Origin: CALAGB01 sp963713965
GTDB lineage: Bacteria > Chloroflexota > Chloroflexia > Thermomicrobiales > Thermomicrobiaceae
Assembly (NCBI GenBank): GCA_963713965.1
Contig: OY970217.1
Location: 2,852,001 to 2,916,000 of the forward strand
DNA: 64,000 nt
Direction of reading: 5' to 3'
Below the pieces are notes generated by a model. The model searched no databases and was not told the DNA's origin. It saw only the letters and a program-made list of their open reading frames with translations. A program made the position numbers and the translations under genes. Of the stretch, positions 41,798 to 50,366 are shown one piece after another (the stretch's first letter is position 1; each line of letters starts with the position of its first letter).

Positions 41798-43003
41798 TCA
41801 CTGTGGTGCCGGCCCCACGTATTTGGCGCGCGGCCGGATGATGCGCGATAGCGGATACTGCTCTAGCGCGTGCGCCACCCAACCCGCCACGCGACCCAAC
41901 GCCATCAGCTTCAGCGCCGAGCCGTTCGGCATGCCCAGGGCTCTCGCCACTGTCACCAACCCCAGATCGACGTTGGGTCGCTCCTGAATCACGGTTGCGG
42001 ACGCCTCGACCAGTGCGTCCGCTAATGCCAGCGATGGATGCTCTGGAACAAGCTCGTGACAGAGCTCAACCAACGTGACGGCACGCGGATCTCCTTGCGG
42101 ATAGAGGTTGTGGCCGAATCCTGGGATCGGCTCGCCACGGCGCAAGCGTTCCTCTAACACCGACTCTGCCCGGTCTGGAGTATCGATTTCCGCCAGTAGC
42201 GCCTCGATACGATAGCTGGCAGCTCCGTGGCGTATGCCGCGCAAGGCGGCGATGCCCGCGATGATGGAATCGTAGAGGGGGGCGCCGGTGGCGGCCACGC
42301 AACGCACCGTGAATGACGACGGATTCAGCTCGTGGTCGGCCGAGATAACCAACGCGGCGTTGATGAGCCGCTCCGCGCCGGGAACTCCCGGCGACCACCG
42401 CCGCGCAACGGCCGATGCGATCGGTCCGGAGACGGTCGTCTCGGCGACCTGATTCGCCATCGCAGTCAGAATGCGAGCACCCGCGCGACAGAGCGCGTGG
42501 GGTCGCAAATCGTAGGCAGCAGGGTCGGATGCTGCCAGGAGCGGGAGAAGAACCTGAACTCGCTCGAGCGTATCGAGTGAATCGGGAAGCTCACTGGGAA
42601 GTGCCGGAAGATCACATGAAGGTGCGAGCTCAACCGGCTCACCCATGTGGCCGGTCCACAGCAGTCCGACCACCTCCTGGAAATTCGTCGTCCTGGCGAG
42701 TTCGACCGCGTCGTACCCACGATAGTAGAGTTGACTATCCTCAATCAAGGTAATCGCGGACTCAAGAACGGGCGTGCCCCAGCTGAGCGCGGTTTCCGAC
42801 GAGCGTGAGGGGTCGCGCCGTAGCGCGTGACGTTCCTTGAGCGTCAGAACGTCGCTGGCCGCGTAGCGCTTCTCGCGTGAACCCGCTGGGCCGGGCCGCG
42901 AGCGGATCATTCCTCTGCTGACGTAGGCATAGAGCGTAGAGAGACTGATTCCAAGCTGCTGGGCCGCCTCGCGTGCCGTGAGATCTCGATCTTGCGCCGT
43001 CAT
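41798..43003 (-). CDS. citrate synthase-like protein with N-terminal helix-turn-helix
   Basis: 401 residues. HTH of the excisionase/MerR-N type at 8-56 (LTAREAAQQLGISLSTLYAY), followed by a full citrate synthase fold from about 80. Catalytic positions: His259 (IRHGAAS), His298 and Asp346 (NVDLG) are kept, but the oxaloacetate-binding arginine after the second His is replaced (GFGHNLYPQGDPR instead of GFGHRVYK). Such HTH fusions are known in several phyla; the changed pocket suggests a different ligand or a sensing role. AAGGAG precedes the ATG. Divergent from citrate synthase 2 across a 22-bp palindrome, which it may bind. Confidence 0.88.
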   Translation of the reverse strand: MTAQDRDLTAREAAQQLGISLSTLYAYVSRGMIRSRPGPAGSREKRYAASDVLTLKERHALRRDPSRSSETALSWGTPVLESAITLIEDSQLYYRGYDAVELARTTNFQEVVGLLWTGHMGEPVELAPSCDLPALPSELPDSLDTLERVQVLLPLLAASDPAAYDLRPHALCRAGARILTAMANQVAETTVSGPIASAVARRWSPGVPGAERLINAALVISADHELNPSSFTVRCVAATGAPLYDSIIAGIAALRGIRHGAASYRIEALLAEIDTPDRAESVLEERLRRGEPIPGFGHNLYPQGDPRAVTLVELCHELVPEHPSLALADALVEASATVIQERPNVDLGLVTVARALGMPNGSALKLMALGRVAGWVAHALEQYPLSRIIRPRAKYVGPAPQ

Positions 43004-43049
43004 TCACGCTCCTTGTCAACCTGTGCCACCGTCCACCCAAGACTGCCAT

Positions 43050-43071
43050 AGATTGATTCGTGAATCAATCT
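43050..43071. promoter_or_regulatory. 22-bp palindromic operator candidate
   Basis: Perfect 10-bp arms AGATTGATTC and GAATCAATCT separated by GT, followed at once by TTGATCAA. It lies in the 158-base divergent region between the HTH-citrate synthase and citrate synthase 2, and its right end touches the proposed -35 box of the latter. The AT-rich arms stand out in this GC-rich DNA. Best candidate for the site bound by the HTH-citrate synthase. Confidence 0.7.
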
Positions 43072-43100
43072 TGATCAATGCATACAGATATGACTAGACT
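43071..43100 (+). promoter_or_regulatory. candidate promoter of citrate synthase 2
   Basis: TTGATC at 43071-43076, an 18-base spacer and TAGACT at 43095-43100. The -35 box abuts the palindrome at 43050-43071, so a protein bound there would block RNA polymerase. Confidence 0.45.
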
Positions 43101-43161
43101 GGAATTGCGGCGTTCTCCGTCCAGGGCCGCCGGGAATTGACAGCCGACAAAGGAGTCTCCC

Positions 43162-44319
43162 ATGTCCAGCAATGTAAAGGTTGAGGTCAAGTCAGGATTG
43201 GAAGGGGTCGTCGCCGCCGACACGTTGCTCAGCAGCGTCGATGGAGAAGCCGGGGAGTTGATTATCGCGGGCTACCCGCTGGATGAATTCGCCGGGAAAG
43301 CGACCTTCGAAGAGACGCTCCATCTGCTCTGGAATGGTTCTTTCCCGACGGCGGGGCAGCTCGACCATCTTCACTCCTCGCTCGCCAGTAATCGATCGCT
43401 GCCAGATGCCACCAAACAACTCCTCAACGCCGCCGCCAAGGACCAGGTATCGACCATGGACGCGCTGCGCATGGGCATCGATACACTGAGTCTGGAGGGG
43501 AGTTCGTCACCTTCAGTCGGGGACGACAAGTCTTACGCGCTCCGCCTGATGGCTCGCATCCCAACCATCATCGCCTTCTATCATCGAGCGCGCACCGGAC
43601 AAGCGCCGGTCGAGCCTGACGAGAGCCTGGGGGAGGCCGCCAACTACCTGTACATGCTCGCGGGCGAACGTCCCGACGACGAGCACGTTCGGGCGCTGGA
43701 TACGTACCTCAACACGGTCATCGATCACGGTCTCAACGCATCGACCTTCACCGCGCGCGTCATCGCGTCGACCGCGTCGGATCTCGTTTCGGCACTGGTC
43801 GGTGCCGTCGGCGCGTTGAAGGGTCCACTGCATGGCGGCGCTCCTGGACCGGCGCTCGACATGGTCTTCGAAATAGGCTCGCCGGAGCGAGCTGAGCCCT
43901 ACATCCGCGAGAAACTGGAGCGGGGCGAACGGCTGATGGGGTTTGGGCACCGTGTCTACAAAGTGCGTGATCCGCGCGCCGACGTCTTGGCGGATGCCGC
44001 CACGCGTCTACTCGAACGGGGAGCGGCCGACGCATCCCTCTACGATCTCGTGCGTCACGTTGAGCAAACGGCGCTGCGCTTGCTCGAGGAGTACAAGCCG
44101 GGACGACGCCTGCAGACCAACGTCGAGTTCTACACGGCGCTCGTGCTTCACACCATCGGCTTGGAGACAGAGATCTTCACGCCGACCTTCGCCATGAGCC
44201 GCGCCGCAGGATGGACAGCGCACTACTTCGAGCAGCAGGCAACCGGCCGCATCATCCGACCGCAGTCGATCTACAGCGGCAAGCGCGACGGCAAGTGGGT
44301 TCCGATCGCTGAGCGATAG
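43162..44319 (+). CDS. citrate synthase 2
   Basis: 385 residues with the citrate synthase fold. His224 (PLHGGAP) and His263 with Arg264 (GFGHRVYKVRDPR) are intact; the catalytic aspartate position is Glu322 (TNVEFYT), a substitution seen in some bacterial homologues that may alter rate or substrate choice (for example methylcitrate synthase). AAAGGAG precedes the ATG at 43162. It is divergent from the HTH-citrate synthase and is probably controlled by it through the palindrome. Third citrate synthase homologue within 14 kb. Confidence 0.92.
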   Translation: MSSNVKVEVKSGLEGVVAADTLLSSVDGEAGELIIAGYPLDEFAGKATFEETLHLLWNGSFPTAGQLDHLHSSLASNRSLPDATKQLLNAAAKDQVSTMDALRMGIDTLSLEGSSSPSVGDDKSYALRLMARIPTIIAFYHRARTGQAPVEPDESLGEAANYLYMLAGERPDDEHVRALDTYLNTVIDHGLNASTFTARVIASTASDLVSALVGAVGALKGPLHGGAPGPALDMVFEIGSPERAEPYIREKLERGERLMGFGHRVYKVRDPRADVLADAATRLLERGAADASLYDLVRHVEQTALRLLEEYKPGRRLQTNVEFYTALVLHTIGLETEIFTPTFAMSRAAGWTAHYFEQQATGRIIRPQSIYSGKRDGKWVPIAER

Positions 44320-44362
44320 GCTCAGTGGGCGCCGTTCGAGTGATTCGAATGGCGCTCGGCTC

Positions 44363-44989
44363 TCACACGTAGACGCGGATGAGGATATCAGTGGGGTTGT
44401 AGCCAGTAGCGGGGCTCTGCTCCTGCGGGCAGGCCGAGACGCCTACGACCATGTCCATCAACGCGCGCAAGATGACGAAGTCATTGCGCTCTGAGAGTGG
44501 CTCACGCACCTCGAACTCGCCGCGCGCTCGCAAACCGACATTCATGAAGAAGTTGATCGGATCGGGGATGCGGTCATAGTCGACATCCCACGGCTTGAAC
44601 TCACGGAAGAAGTTGTCACGGCAGCCGGGATGATTCACCAGGCCGTAGTCGTCGAGGTAACGGCGGCGATCGCAGGACGGCAGCAGGATGTCGTGACGAC
44701 CGACCGTGTCCTCGATCAAGGCAAACATGGCGTTGCGCCGGTTGCTGTATATGTTCATCCCCTTGACCAGCATAAGGGAATTGTTGATGCCACGCGTGTG
44801 CGAGGTGGAGAGCATCTCGCGCATGTCATCCTTGTTGAATGCCACCATCTCCGAGACCTGCTTGCCCTCGACGTCGTTGATCTGCAGGTATTGACCTTCG
44901 CGGATCTCGAAGACGTCTGGCGCGGTTGGCCGAACCTGCGCCGCGCGTCGCGGCATGCGTCCGCTCAAAATGTCAGTGGTGTTAACCAT
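44363..44989 (-). CDS. DUF1989 (urea carboxylase-associated) family protein
   Basis: 208 residues with the DUF1989 pattern: an N-terminal beta region with GQYLQINDVEGKQVSEMVAF, the LM...MNIYSNRR segment, then CD..RY....NHPGC.DN and the NFFMNV motif; Cys and His in the middle likely bind metal. Family members occur beside urea carboxylase/allophanate genes and in other settings; the biochemical role is not settled. It follows fabF by 36 bases on the same strand. A connection to the urease locus 6 kb away is only suggestive. Confidence 0.85.
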   Translation of the reverse strand: MVNTTDILSGRMPRRAAQVRPTAPDVFEIREGQYLQINDVEGKQVSEMVAFNKDDMREMLSTSHTRGINNSLMLVKGMNIYSNRRNAMFALIEDTVGRHDILLPSCDRRRYLDDYGLVNHPGCRDNFFREFKPWDVDYDRIPDPINFFMNVGLRARGEFEVREPLSERNDFVILRALMDMVVGVSACPQEQSPATGYNPTDILIRVYV

Positions 44990-45025
44990 GTACGTTTCGC
45001 TCTCCGCCTGTCTTGTTCGTGAAGC

Positions 45026-46372
45026 TCAATGGTTCGTCTCTTCTGAATCGAAGCGTGAGAAGACCAGACACGCGTTCTGGCCACCGAGTCCGAATGAGTT
45101 CGAGATGGCGACATCGACTTTCGCCTTGCGTGCATCGTTGGGGACGTAATCGAGGTCGCAGTCTGGATCCACGTTGCAGTAGTTGATCGTCGGGTGAATG
45201 ACCTGATCGCGGATCGTCAGCACCGTCGCCATTGCCTCGACCGCGCCAGCCGCGCCCATGAGGTGTCCGATCATCGATTTGCTCGAACTGATCGGCACGG
45301 TGGCGGCGTGCCCACCAAGCGCCCGCTTGATGGCCAGCGTTTCCGCCTTGTCGCCGAGCGGTGTGGATGCCGCGTGTGCGTTGACGTAATCGACGTCGTC
45401 GGGCTCTACACCGGCGTCAGCCAACGCGTTGGTGATGGCGATCGACGCACCCCGGCCCTCCGGCTCCGGCGCGATCGGGTGGTAGCCGTCATTGCTGCTC
45501 GCGTAACCGAGCAGTTCGGCATAGATCGTTGCGTCGCGCGCCTGGGCGTGCTCCAGCGATTCGAGCACCAACACCCCGGCTCCCTCGCCAATAACGAAGC
45601 CTTCTCGGGTAGCGTCGAACGGTCGACTGGCGCGCTCGGGATGGTCGTTGCAGGTCGAGGCGGCTCGCTGGACGGCGAAGCTAGCCACAAAGAGGGGGAA
45701 GACCGAGTGCTCAGTGCCGCCGGCCAACATCACGTCGGCCTGACCGCGTCGGATCACCTCGGACGCCTCGCCGATGGCTTGCGCTCCGGTTGCGCAGGCA
45801 GTGGAGACGGTCAGGCTGGGCCCGACGAAGCGAAAGGTATTGGCCACGTGGAACGACGCCAGGTTATGCGGGAACGTCGTCATGAAAAACGGTGACGTGC
45901 GCATCAGCCCACGGCGCGTAGCCGTGTCGTGGGCATCGATGATGGTCGCCATTCCACCAGCACCGGTGCCGATGATCGCTCCGGCCCGGTCATGATCGAC
46001 ACTGTCGGCGCTCAACCCCGCATCGTTGACCGCCATGCCGGCTGCGGCCACACCGAATTGCGCGAAGAGAGCCATTTGCCGCGCTGTCTTGGCGTCGACC
46101 CAGTCACTGACGCTGAAGTCTCGCACTTCTCCGGCGATGTGGACCGGCAGCTCGCTCGGGTCGAAGCGTTCGATTTGCCCGATGCCTGACTTCCCGGCCA
46201 CCAGACCGGACCACGTCTCCTCGGCGGTCAATCCGAGAGGCGAGACGACTCCGACTCCGGTGACCACCACTCGGCGTCGGTATCTGCGCGCCCCGGGCGT
46301 CAGTTCACGACCGCAGCGCGAGCAGAAGTTGGCATCAGACGGCGTCGCCGCGCTGCAATTTGGGCAGTTCAA
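45026..46372 (-). CDS. fabF: beta-ketoacyl-ACP synthase II with N-terminal zinc ribbon
   Basis: About 448 residues from TTG 46372, chosen because GGAGGAG lies just upstream; the ATG at 46405 adds 11 Arg-rich residues before the ribbon. Residues 1-25 form a CPNC...CSRC zinc ribbon, then the FabF thiolase fold: nucleophile Cys in STACATGA, His in NAHAASTPLGD and His in SMIGHLMGAAG, all intact. Condenses malonyl-ACP in fatty acid elongation. The zinc ribbon is an unusual addition and might mediate protein contacts. No acyl carrier protein or other fab genes are adjacent. Confidence 0.92.
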   Translation of the reverse strand: MNCPNCSAATPSDANFCSRCGRELTPGARRYRRRVVVTGVGVVSPLGLTAEETWSGLVAGKSGIGQIERFDPSELPVHIAGEVRDFSVSDWVDAKTARQMALFAQFGVAAAGMAVNDAGLSADSVDHDRAGAIIGTGAGGMATIIDAHDTATRRGLMRTSPFFMTTFPHNLASFHVANTFRFVGPSLTVSTACATGAQAIGEASEVIRRGQADVMLAGGTEHSVFPLFVASFAVQRAASTCNDHPERASRPFDATREGFVIGEGAGVLVLESLEHAQARDATIYAELLGYASSNDGYHPIAPEPEGRGASIAITNALADAGVEPDDVDYVNAHAASTPLGDKAETLAIKRALGGHAATVPISSSKSMIGHLMGAAGAVEAMATVLTIRDQVIHPTINYCNVDPDCDLDYVPNDARKAKVDVAISNSFGLGGQNACLVFSRFDSEETNH

Positions 46373-46562
46373 CGATCTCCTCCAGCATGATCGCGCTCCG
46401 CGCATCCGGCGCGATTGGGCACTCTCCCCACGTTCCGCAATCGAATCGTACGAAGATTCGTGACCTTACTGCGATTCGCTCGCGGGCGCTGATGATCGTA
46501 CCAGATTCAGGTGAGTGGGATGGAAACGGCCGGTCGGTGCGCACCAGCGCCTCCGTTTTGAA

Positions 46563-46584
46563 TGGTCGACGCATGCGTCGACCA
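46563..46584. repeat. 22-bp perfect palindrome, copy 1
   Basis: Perfect self-complement around GACGCATGCGTC, flanked by TGGTC... and ...GACCA arms. Located upstream of fabF (about 190 bases) and downstream of the sugar-acid operon. Could be an operator or part of a terminator; no T run follows. Confidence 0.6.
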
Positions 46585-46712
46585 CTGGATGACGCGTGAT
46601 GCTCATCTTCGGACGGGATCCGTCGTCGTGTGTCGAAATTCGGGGACGATGATCGTCACCGACCGCTCGAGGCACTGTGCCGGGTTTGGTCCCTGTGTCG
46701 CGTGCAGCAATC

Positions 46713-46728
46713 GCGACGCATGCGTCGC
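46713..46728. repeat. 16-bp perfect palindrome, copy 2
   Basis: GCGACGCATGCGTCGC, sharing its 12-base core with copy 1. It lies about 45 bases past the stop of the enolase-superfamily gene. Confidence 0.6.
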
Positions 46729-46771
46729 CCGCACACAAGCGGGAGATCGTGGAGGACGCGCCTCTCCGCCT

Positions 46772-47968
46772 CTACTCAAAGAACCCCGCGTCTTCCTCGC
46801 TCAAATACTGTATTGCTGCCTCTGGTATGAGGTTGACGCCCATGCCGGGGCGGTCCCACACATCGATGAAGCTGTCTTTCACGATCGGGTTCGGCAGCCC
46901 CTCGACGATGTCGTACCACCATTCTGGCTGGCCGATTGGATATTCGAAGGCGATGTAGTTGTCAGGCAACGTAGCGCACACCTGTACCAGCGCGGCCAGA
47001 CCGAGCAATCCGTTTCCGGTGCCGTGCGGCGCGATCATGATGCCGTGCAGATCGGCATACTCCGCCACCCACTTCAGCTCAGCGATGCCGCCGACGTCGC
47101 AGGGATCGGGACCGAGAATGCGCACGGCGTTGGTCTCGATGAGGTCCTTGAAGTTGTTGCGCAGATAGACCTGCTCTCCCGTGTGAATCGGCGTCGACGT
47201 GGCGTGGGTCACCTCGCGATACAACTCCGCCGACGTGTAAGGGACGTAGTCGCCAGTGATCATGTCCTCCAGCCACAGAACGTTGAGCGGCTCGAGCGCC
47301 CGGGCTAGCTTGATGGCGTCGGAAACCGTGAAGCCCGGTCCGCAGTCGAGCGCCAACCCAACCTCATCTCCCAGTACTTCCTTCATGGCCGCTACGCAAT
47401 CCACGACGTGGTTCAGCCCGCGTTCGGTGAGGAGCCCGCGGTCACGATTGCCGTGGAAGCTGCTCGGTTGTGCCTCTCCGTAAAAGAAGTTTGGGATACG
47501 GCTCGGCATGGGGCTGTGAAAGGCGATCCCCTGCTTGATGATGTTGAAGTTCTCAGGCGACGCCTTCATCTGGCGCATGTTGACGGCAAAACCTTCCGGT
47601 GTGTAATCGGGCATCTGGAAGCGGACGGCGCCGTTGTAGACCCGCACGCGATCGCGGATCTTGCCACCCAAAAGCTTGTAGACCGGAACACCTGCGGCTT
47701 TTCCGGCGATGTCCCACAACGCCATTTCGATGGCGCTCACGGCACTGCCCCACGGTTTGAAGGCGCCGAACCGTCGGATCTTGAGCATCACGCGCTCGAC
47801 ATTGGTCGGGTCTTCGCCGATGAGGGCGTCTCGGTAGAAGAGGACGTGCGGCTTGAGATAGGGCTTGTAGAACTCCACCTGGCCGAAGCCGTCGATCCCT
47901 TCGTCCGTGATGATGCGGACGATCGGATGCGGGCCGAGCAGCGCACATTTTAGATCGGTGATCTTCAT
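46772..47968 (-). CDS. enolase-superfamily sugar acid dehydratase (mandelate racemase family)
   Basis: 398 residues. The capping domain is followed by a TIM barrel with metal ligands Asp (ALDCG), Glu (WLEDM) and Glu (HTGEQ), and the general base/acid His in IAPHGTGNG. Sequence resembles D-galactonate/gluconate-type dehydratases more than muconate cycloisomerase. Overlaps the upstream dehydrogenase-like gene by 4 bases, so it likely acts on the product of that enzyme: an aldonate or aldarate. GAGGAGGGG precedes the ATG. Exact substrate unknown. Confidence 0.87.
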   Translation of the reverse strand: MKITDLKCALLGPHPIVRIITDEGIDGFGQVEFYKPYLKPHVLFYRDALIGEDPTNVERVMLKIRRFGAFKPWGSAVSAIEMALWDIAGKAAGVPVYKLLGGKIRDRVRVYNGAVRFQMPDYTPEGFAVNMRQMKASPENFNIIKQGIAFHSPMPSRIPNFFYGEAQPSSFHGNRDRGLLTERGLNHVVDCVAAMKEVLGDEVGLALDCGPGFTVSDAIKLARALEPLNVLWLEDMITGDYVPYTSAELYREVTHATSTPIHTGEQVYLRNNFKDLIETNAVRILGPDPCDVGGIAELKWVAEYADLHGIMIAPHGTGNGLLGLAALVQVCATLPDNYIAFEYPIGQPEWWYDIVEGLPNPIVKDSFIDVWDRPGMGVNLIPEAAIQYLSEEDAGFFE

Positions 47969-48705
47969 GACCCCTCCTCACTGAGGTGCTCATCGCTGAA
48001 AAACCGTTCGGCATCGTCCTGCGGTCGATACCCCAGGATGTTGATCGTGTCGGTGATGTCCCAGCGTCGCATGCTGTTGGCCGAGATGGCGTAGAAGACG
48101 CCATAACCGATGTCGGCTTCGATCGAGCGCCAAACGACCTGCGCGCAATCGCGCGGGCTGAGCCACATCCAGCGTGCGATCTCGTCGTGCGGATGCTCCA
48201 GGAACCAGCCGATGCGCAACGAGACGACCGAAAGCCCGTACTGATCGGCGTAGTGTCGTCCCAGGCTCTCGCCGAAGGCTTTGGAAACTCCGTAGAGGGA
48301 ATCGGGCCGCACCGACTGGTCGGCGTAGACTGGCCACTCGCGATCTCGGTCGTACATGCCCATGACGTGGTTGGTCGAGGCGAAGACGATCTTGCGGACT
48401 CCGGCCCGTCGAGCCGTTTCGAAGACGTTGTAGGTCCCCACGATGTTGGTGTGATGCACCGCATCCCATGGCGACGTGACATGCGGCGATCCTGCCAGAT
48501 GCACCACGGCATCGATCCCCTCCATGGCGGGCGCGATCTCGTCGTACTCAGCAATGTCGGCGACGACGTAGTCCGTATCCAGCGCTTGGTCAGGCTGACG
48601 ATGAAAATGGAGGCGCAGGTCATACCGGTCCTTGAGGCTCTGGGACAGGCTGCTACCGATGTTTCCCCCAGCGCCGGTGATCAGGACGCGTTTGCGTTTG
48701 CTCAC
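47965..48705 (-). CDS. NAD-dependent epimerase/dehydrogenase, uronate dehydrogenase-like
   Basis: 246-residue short-chain extended dehydrogenase. Rossmann motif TGAGGNIGSSL (about 10-20), DIAEYDE for cofactor selection, the HLAGSP strand, and catalytic YGVSK with the upstream Ser (FASTNHVMG). Its short length and the DSLYGVSKAFGE context match uronate dehydrogenases, which oxidise glucuronate or galacturonate to the aldarate lactone. The GTG start overlaps the upstream small gene by 4 bases and its stop overlaps the dehydratase start. Together these suggest a uronate-to-aldarate route. Confidence 0.8.
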   Translation of the reverse strand: MSKRKRVLITGAGGNIGSSLSQSLKDRYDLRLHFHRQPDQALDTDYVVADIAEYDEIAPAMEGIDAVVHLAGSPHVTSPWDAVHHTNIVGTYNVFETARRAGVRKIVFASTNHVMGMYDRDREWPVYADQSVRPDSLYGVSKAFGESLGRHYADQYGLSVVSLRIGWFLEHPHDEIARWMWLSPRDCAQVVWRSIEADIGYGVFYAISANSMRRWDITDTINILGYRPQDDAERFFSDEHLSEEGS

Positions 48706-48935
48706 GCATCCGCTCCTTCTCCTCGGCTCCCGTTCGAGAGGAGGTCACGCAAATCCTCATGGGCGATCGTCAGGATGCGCTGCGCCATCTCGACCAGCTC
48801 ACGATCGCCGTCCGACATGCGCAGGCGAGTCGCGTACTGCTCAGCTCGTTCAGTCAGCAGAATCACTGAGCGGGCAATCGGTGCGATCAACGCGTCCGCG
48901 TGTTGATCACCAGTGTGAAAGAGCGGGTCGGGCAT
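48702..48935 (-). CDS. hypothetical protein, 77 aa
   Basis: Small helical acidic protein starting at ATG 48935 (GAAAGGA upstream) and ending in a GTGA overlap with the uronate dehydrogenase-like gene, so it heads that operon. Contains IARSVILLTERAEQYATRLRM and ILTIAHEDLRDLL, which look like paired amphipathic helices. No known family. The longer frame to 49082 is not used because its extra part looks non-coding. Confidence 0.6.
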   Translation of the reverse strand: MPDPLFHTGDQHADALIAPIARSVILLTERAEQYATRLRMSDGDRELVEMAQRILTIAHEDLRDLLSNGSRGEGADA

Positions 48936-49271
48936 CTGTGTGTGTCCTTTCGTTTTGCTCGAGTTCGTCGCCGAAGAGCATCGGCCGCATGTCACACATG
49001 ATCTCGGTCGTGTCGGCTCCCCCAATGGGTCGCGCCGAATCCAGTCACGCTCTGGTCGGTAGAGATTCGTACGAGCGACCATTCAGAAGTTTCCGGCGAT
49101 GCCGCCGGTGATCTTCATGGAGCGGTCCACAATCTCGATGCGGTTGATTTTCTCTGGCGTCGATTATCACCGAGGATCGCGGAATTGTTGAGGCAAAGTT
49201 CTGATGTGGCGCAAAACAAAACCGGGAGGGCCATGCGAGCCCTCCCGGTTGGCAACTGCAATTTGTGAGTC
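48936..49271. other. intergenic region with the mrp terminator
   Basis: About 336 bases: promoter region of the sugar-acid operon on the minus strand and, at 49220-49250, the intrinsic terminator of mrp. No further gene is convincing. Confidence 0.5.
49220..49250 (-). terminator. intrinsic terminator of mrp
   Basis: Perfect 12-bp stem, arms AACCGGGAGGGC and GCCCTCCCGGTT on the plus strand, loop CATGCGA; read on the minus strand it is followed by TTGTTTTGCG. It lies about 22 bases after the mrp stop. Confidence 0.85.
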
Positions 49272-50366
49272 TTACGTCGGTCGCAGCATGATACGCTCGC
49301 GGCGCGGCTTCTTGATGGCATCGACCGCTAGTCGAGCCGCTGCCTGCCGGCCAGCGTGGCGGAACGCCTCTGCCGGCGGTGACGTGGGATCCGACACGAT
49401 GATAGGTTGCCCAGCATCGCCCCCTGAGCGGATCGACGATTCGAGCGGTATGCGCGCAAGGAGCGGCACTTCATACTCTTCTGAGACGTGTTGGCCACCA
49501 CCGCTGCCGAAAATGTCGGTCTCTTCACCACAATTGGGGCAGATGAAATAGCTCATGTTCTCGACGATACCCAGGATGGTGGTCTTCACCTCACGGAACA
49601 TGGCCAACCCTTTGACGGCATCGGCCAGCGCCACGTTCTGCGGCGTGGTGACGATCACCGCGCCAGACAGCGGAATCTGCTGCACCAGCGTCAGCTGCGC
49701 GTCGCCGGTTCCTGGTGGGAGGTCGACAACCAGGTAGTCGAGTTCGCCCCAATCGACATCCTTCAAGAACTGCGTGACGAGCTGGGAGACCAACGGACCA
49801 CGCCAGATCAAGGCTTTCCCCGGTTCAATCAGAAAGCCGATCGACATGATCTTTACGCCGTAGACATCGAGCGGGATGATCTTGTTGTCCCGCATCATCG
49901 GCTGCGCCTGGATGCCCATCATCATCGGAATGCTGGGACCATAGACGTCGGCATCGAGCAGGCCGACCGATGCGCCATCCTGAGCCAGCGCGATGGCCAT
50001 GTTGACAGCCACCGTTGACTTCCCGACGCCGCCCTTGCCGCTGGCGACCGCGATGACGTTCTTGACGCCATGAATCTGCTGGCGGTTCGTCATGCCGGCG
50101 CCACTGGGACGCACGCGCGCGGTGAACTTGAGGTCGACGTCATTCACGCCACTCACGCCCTTCACGGCGGCGGTAACGTCATTCTTTATGTCCTCACGGA
50201 GTGGACATGCCGGTGTCGTCAGTTCGACGTGAACGGTGACGTCGTGGCCGTTGATAACCACGTCTTTAATCATGCCAAGGTCGACGAGACTCCGGCCGAT
50301 CTCAGGGTCCTTGACCGGTCGCAGAGCATCGATGATCTGCTCCTTGGTCAAGCCGTTGTTTGACAT
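49272..50366 (-). CDS. mrp: Mrp/ApbC family Fe-S cluster carrier ATPase
   Basis: About 364 residues from ATG 50366 (GTGAGG upstream); the frame is open to 50864, but the extra 166 residues look non-coding. Residues 1-90 are a DUF59/MIP18 domain (DALRPVKDPEIG, TTPACPL), followed by the P-loop ATPase: deviant Walker A ASGKGGVGKSTVAVN, switch motifs DADVYGPS and DLPPGTGDA, and the CPNC cysteine pair that holds a bridging Fe-S cluster. Loads Fe-S clusters onto apo-proteins. Ends before a strong terminator. Confidence 0.95.
   Translation of the reverse strand: MSNNGLTKEQIIDALRPVKDPEIGRSLVDLGMIKDVVINGHDVTVHVELTTPACPLREDIKNDVTAAVKGVSGVNDVDLKFTARVRPSGAGMTNRQQIHGVKNVIAVASGKGGVGKSTVAVNMAIALAQDGASVGLLDADVYGPSIPMMMGIQAQPMMRDNKIIPLDVYGVKIMSIGFLIEPGKALIWRGPLVSQLVTQFLKDVDWGELDYLVVDLPPGTGDAQLTLVQQIPLSGAVIVTTPQNVALADAVKGLAMFREVKTTILGIVENMSYFICPNCGEETDIFGSGGGQHVSEEYEVPLLARIPLESSIRSGGDAGQPIIVSDPTSPPAEAFRHAGRQAAARLAVDAIKKPRRERIMLRPT

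Larger units (their letters stand above)
46373..46771. other. intergenic region with paired palindromes
   Basis: About 399 bases between the fabF start and the end of the enolase-superfamily gene; no gene is convincing. Two palindromes share the core GACGCATGCGTC: at 46563-46584 (22 bp, perfect, outer part TGGTC/GACCA) and at 46713-46728 (16 bp, outer part GC/GC). They are about 140 bases apart. Confidence 0.5.
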
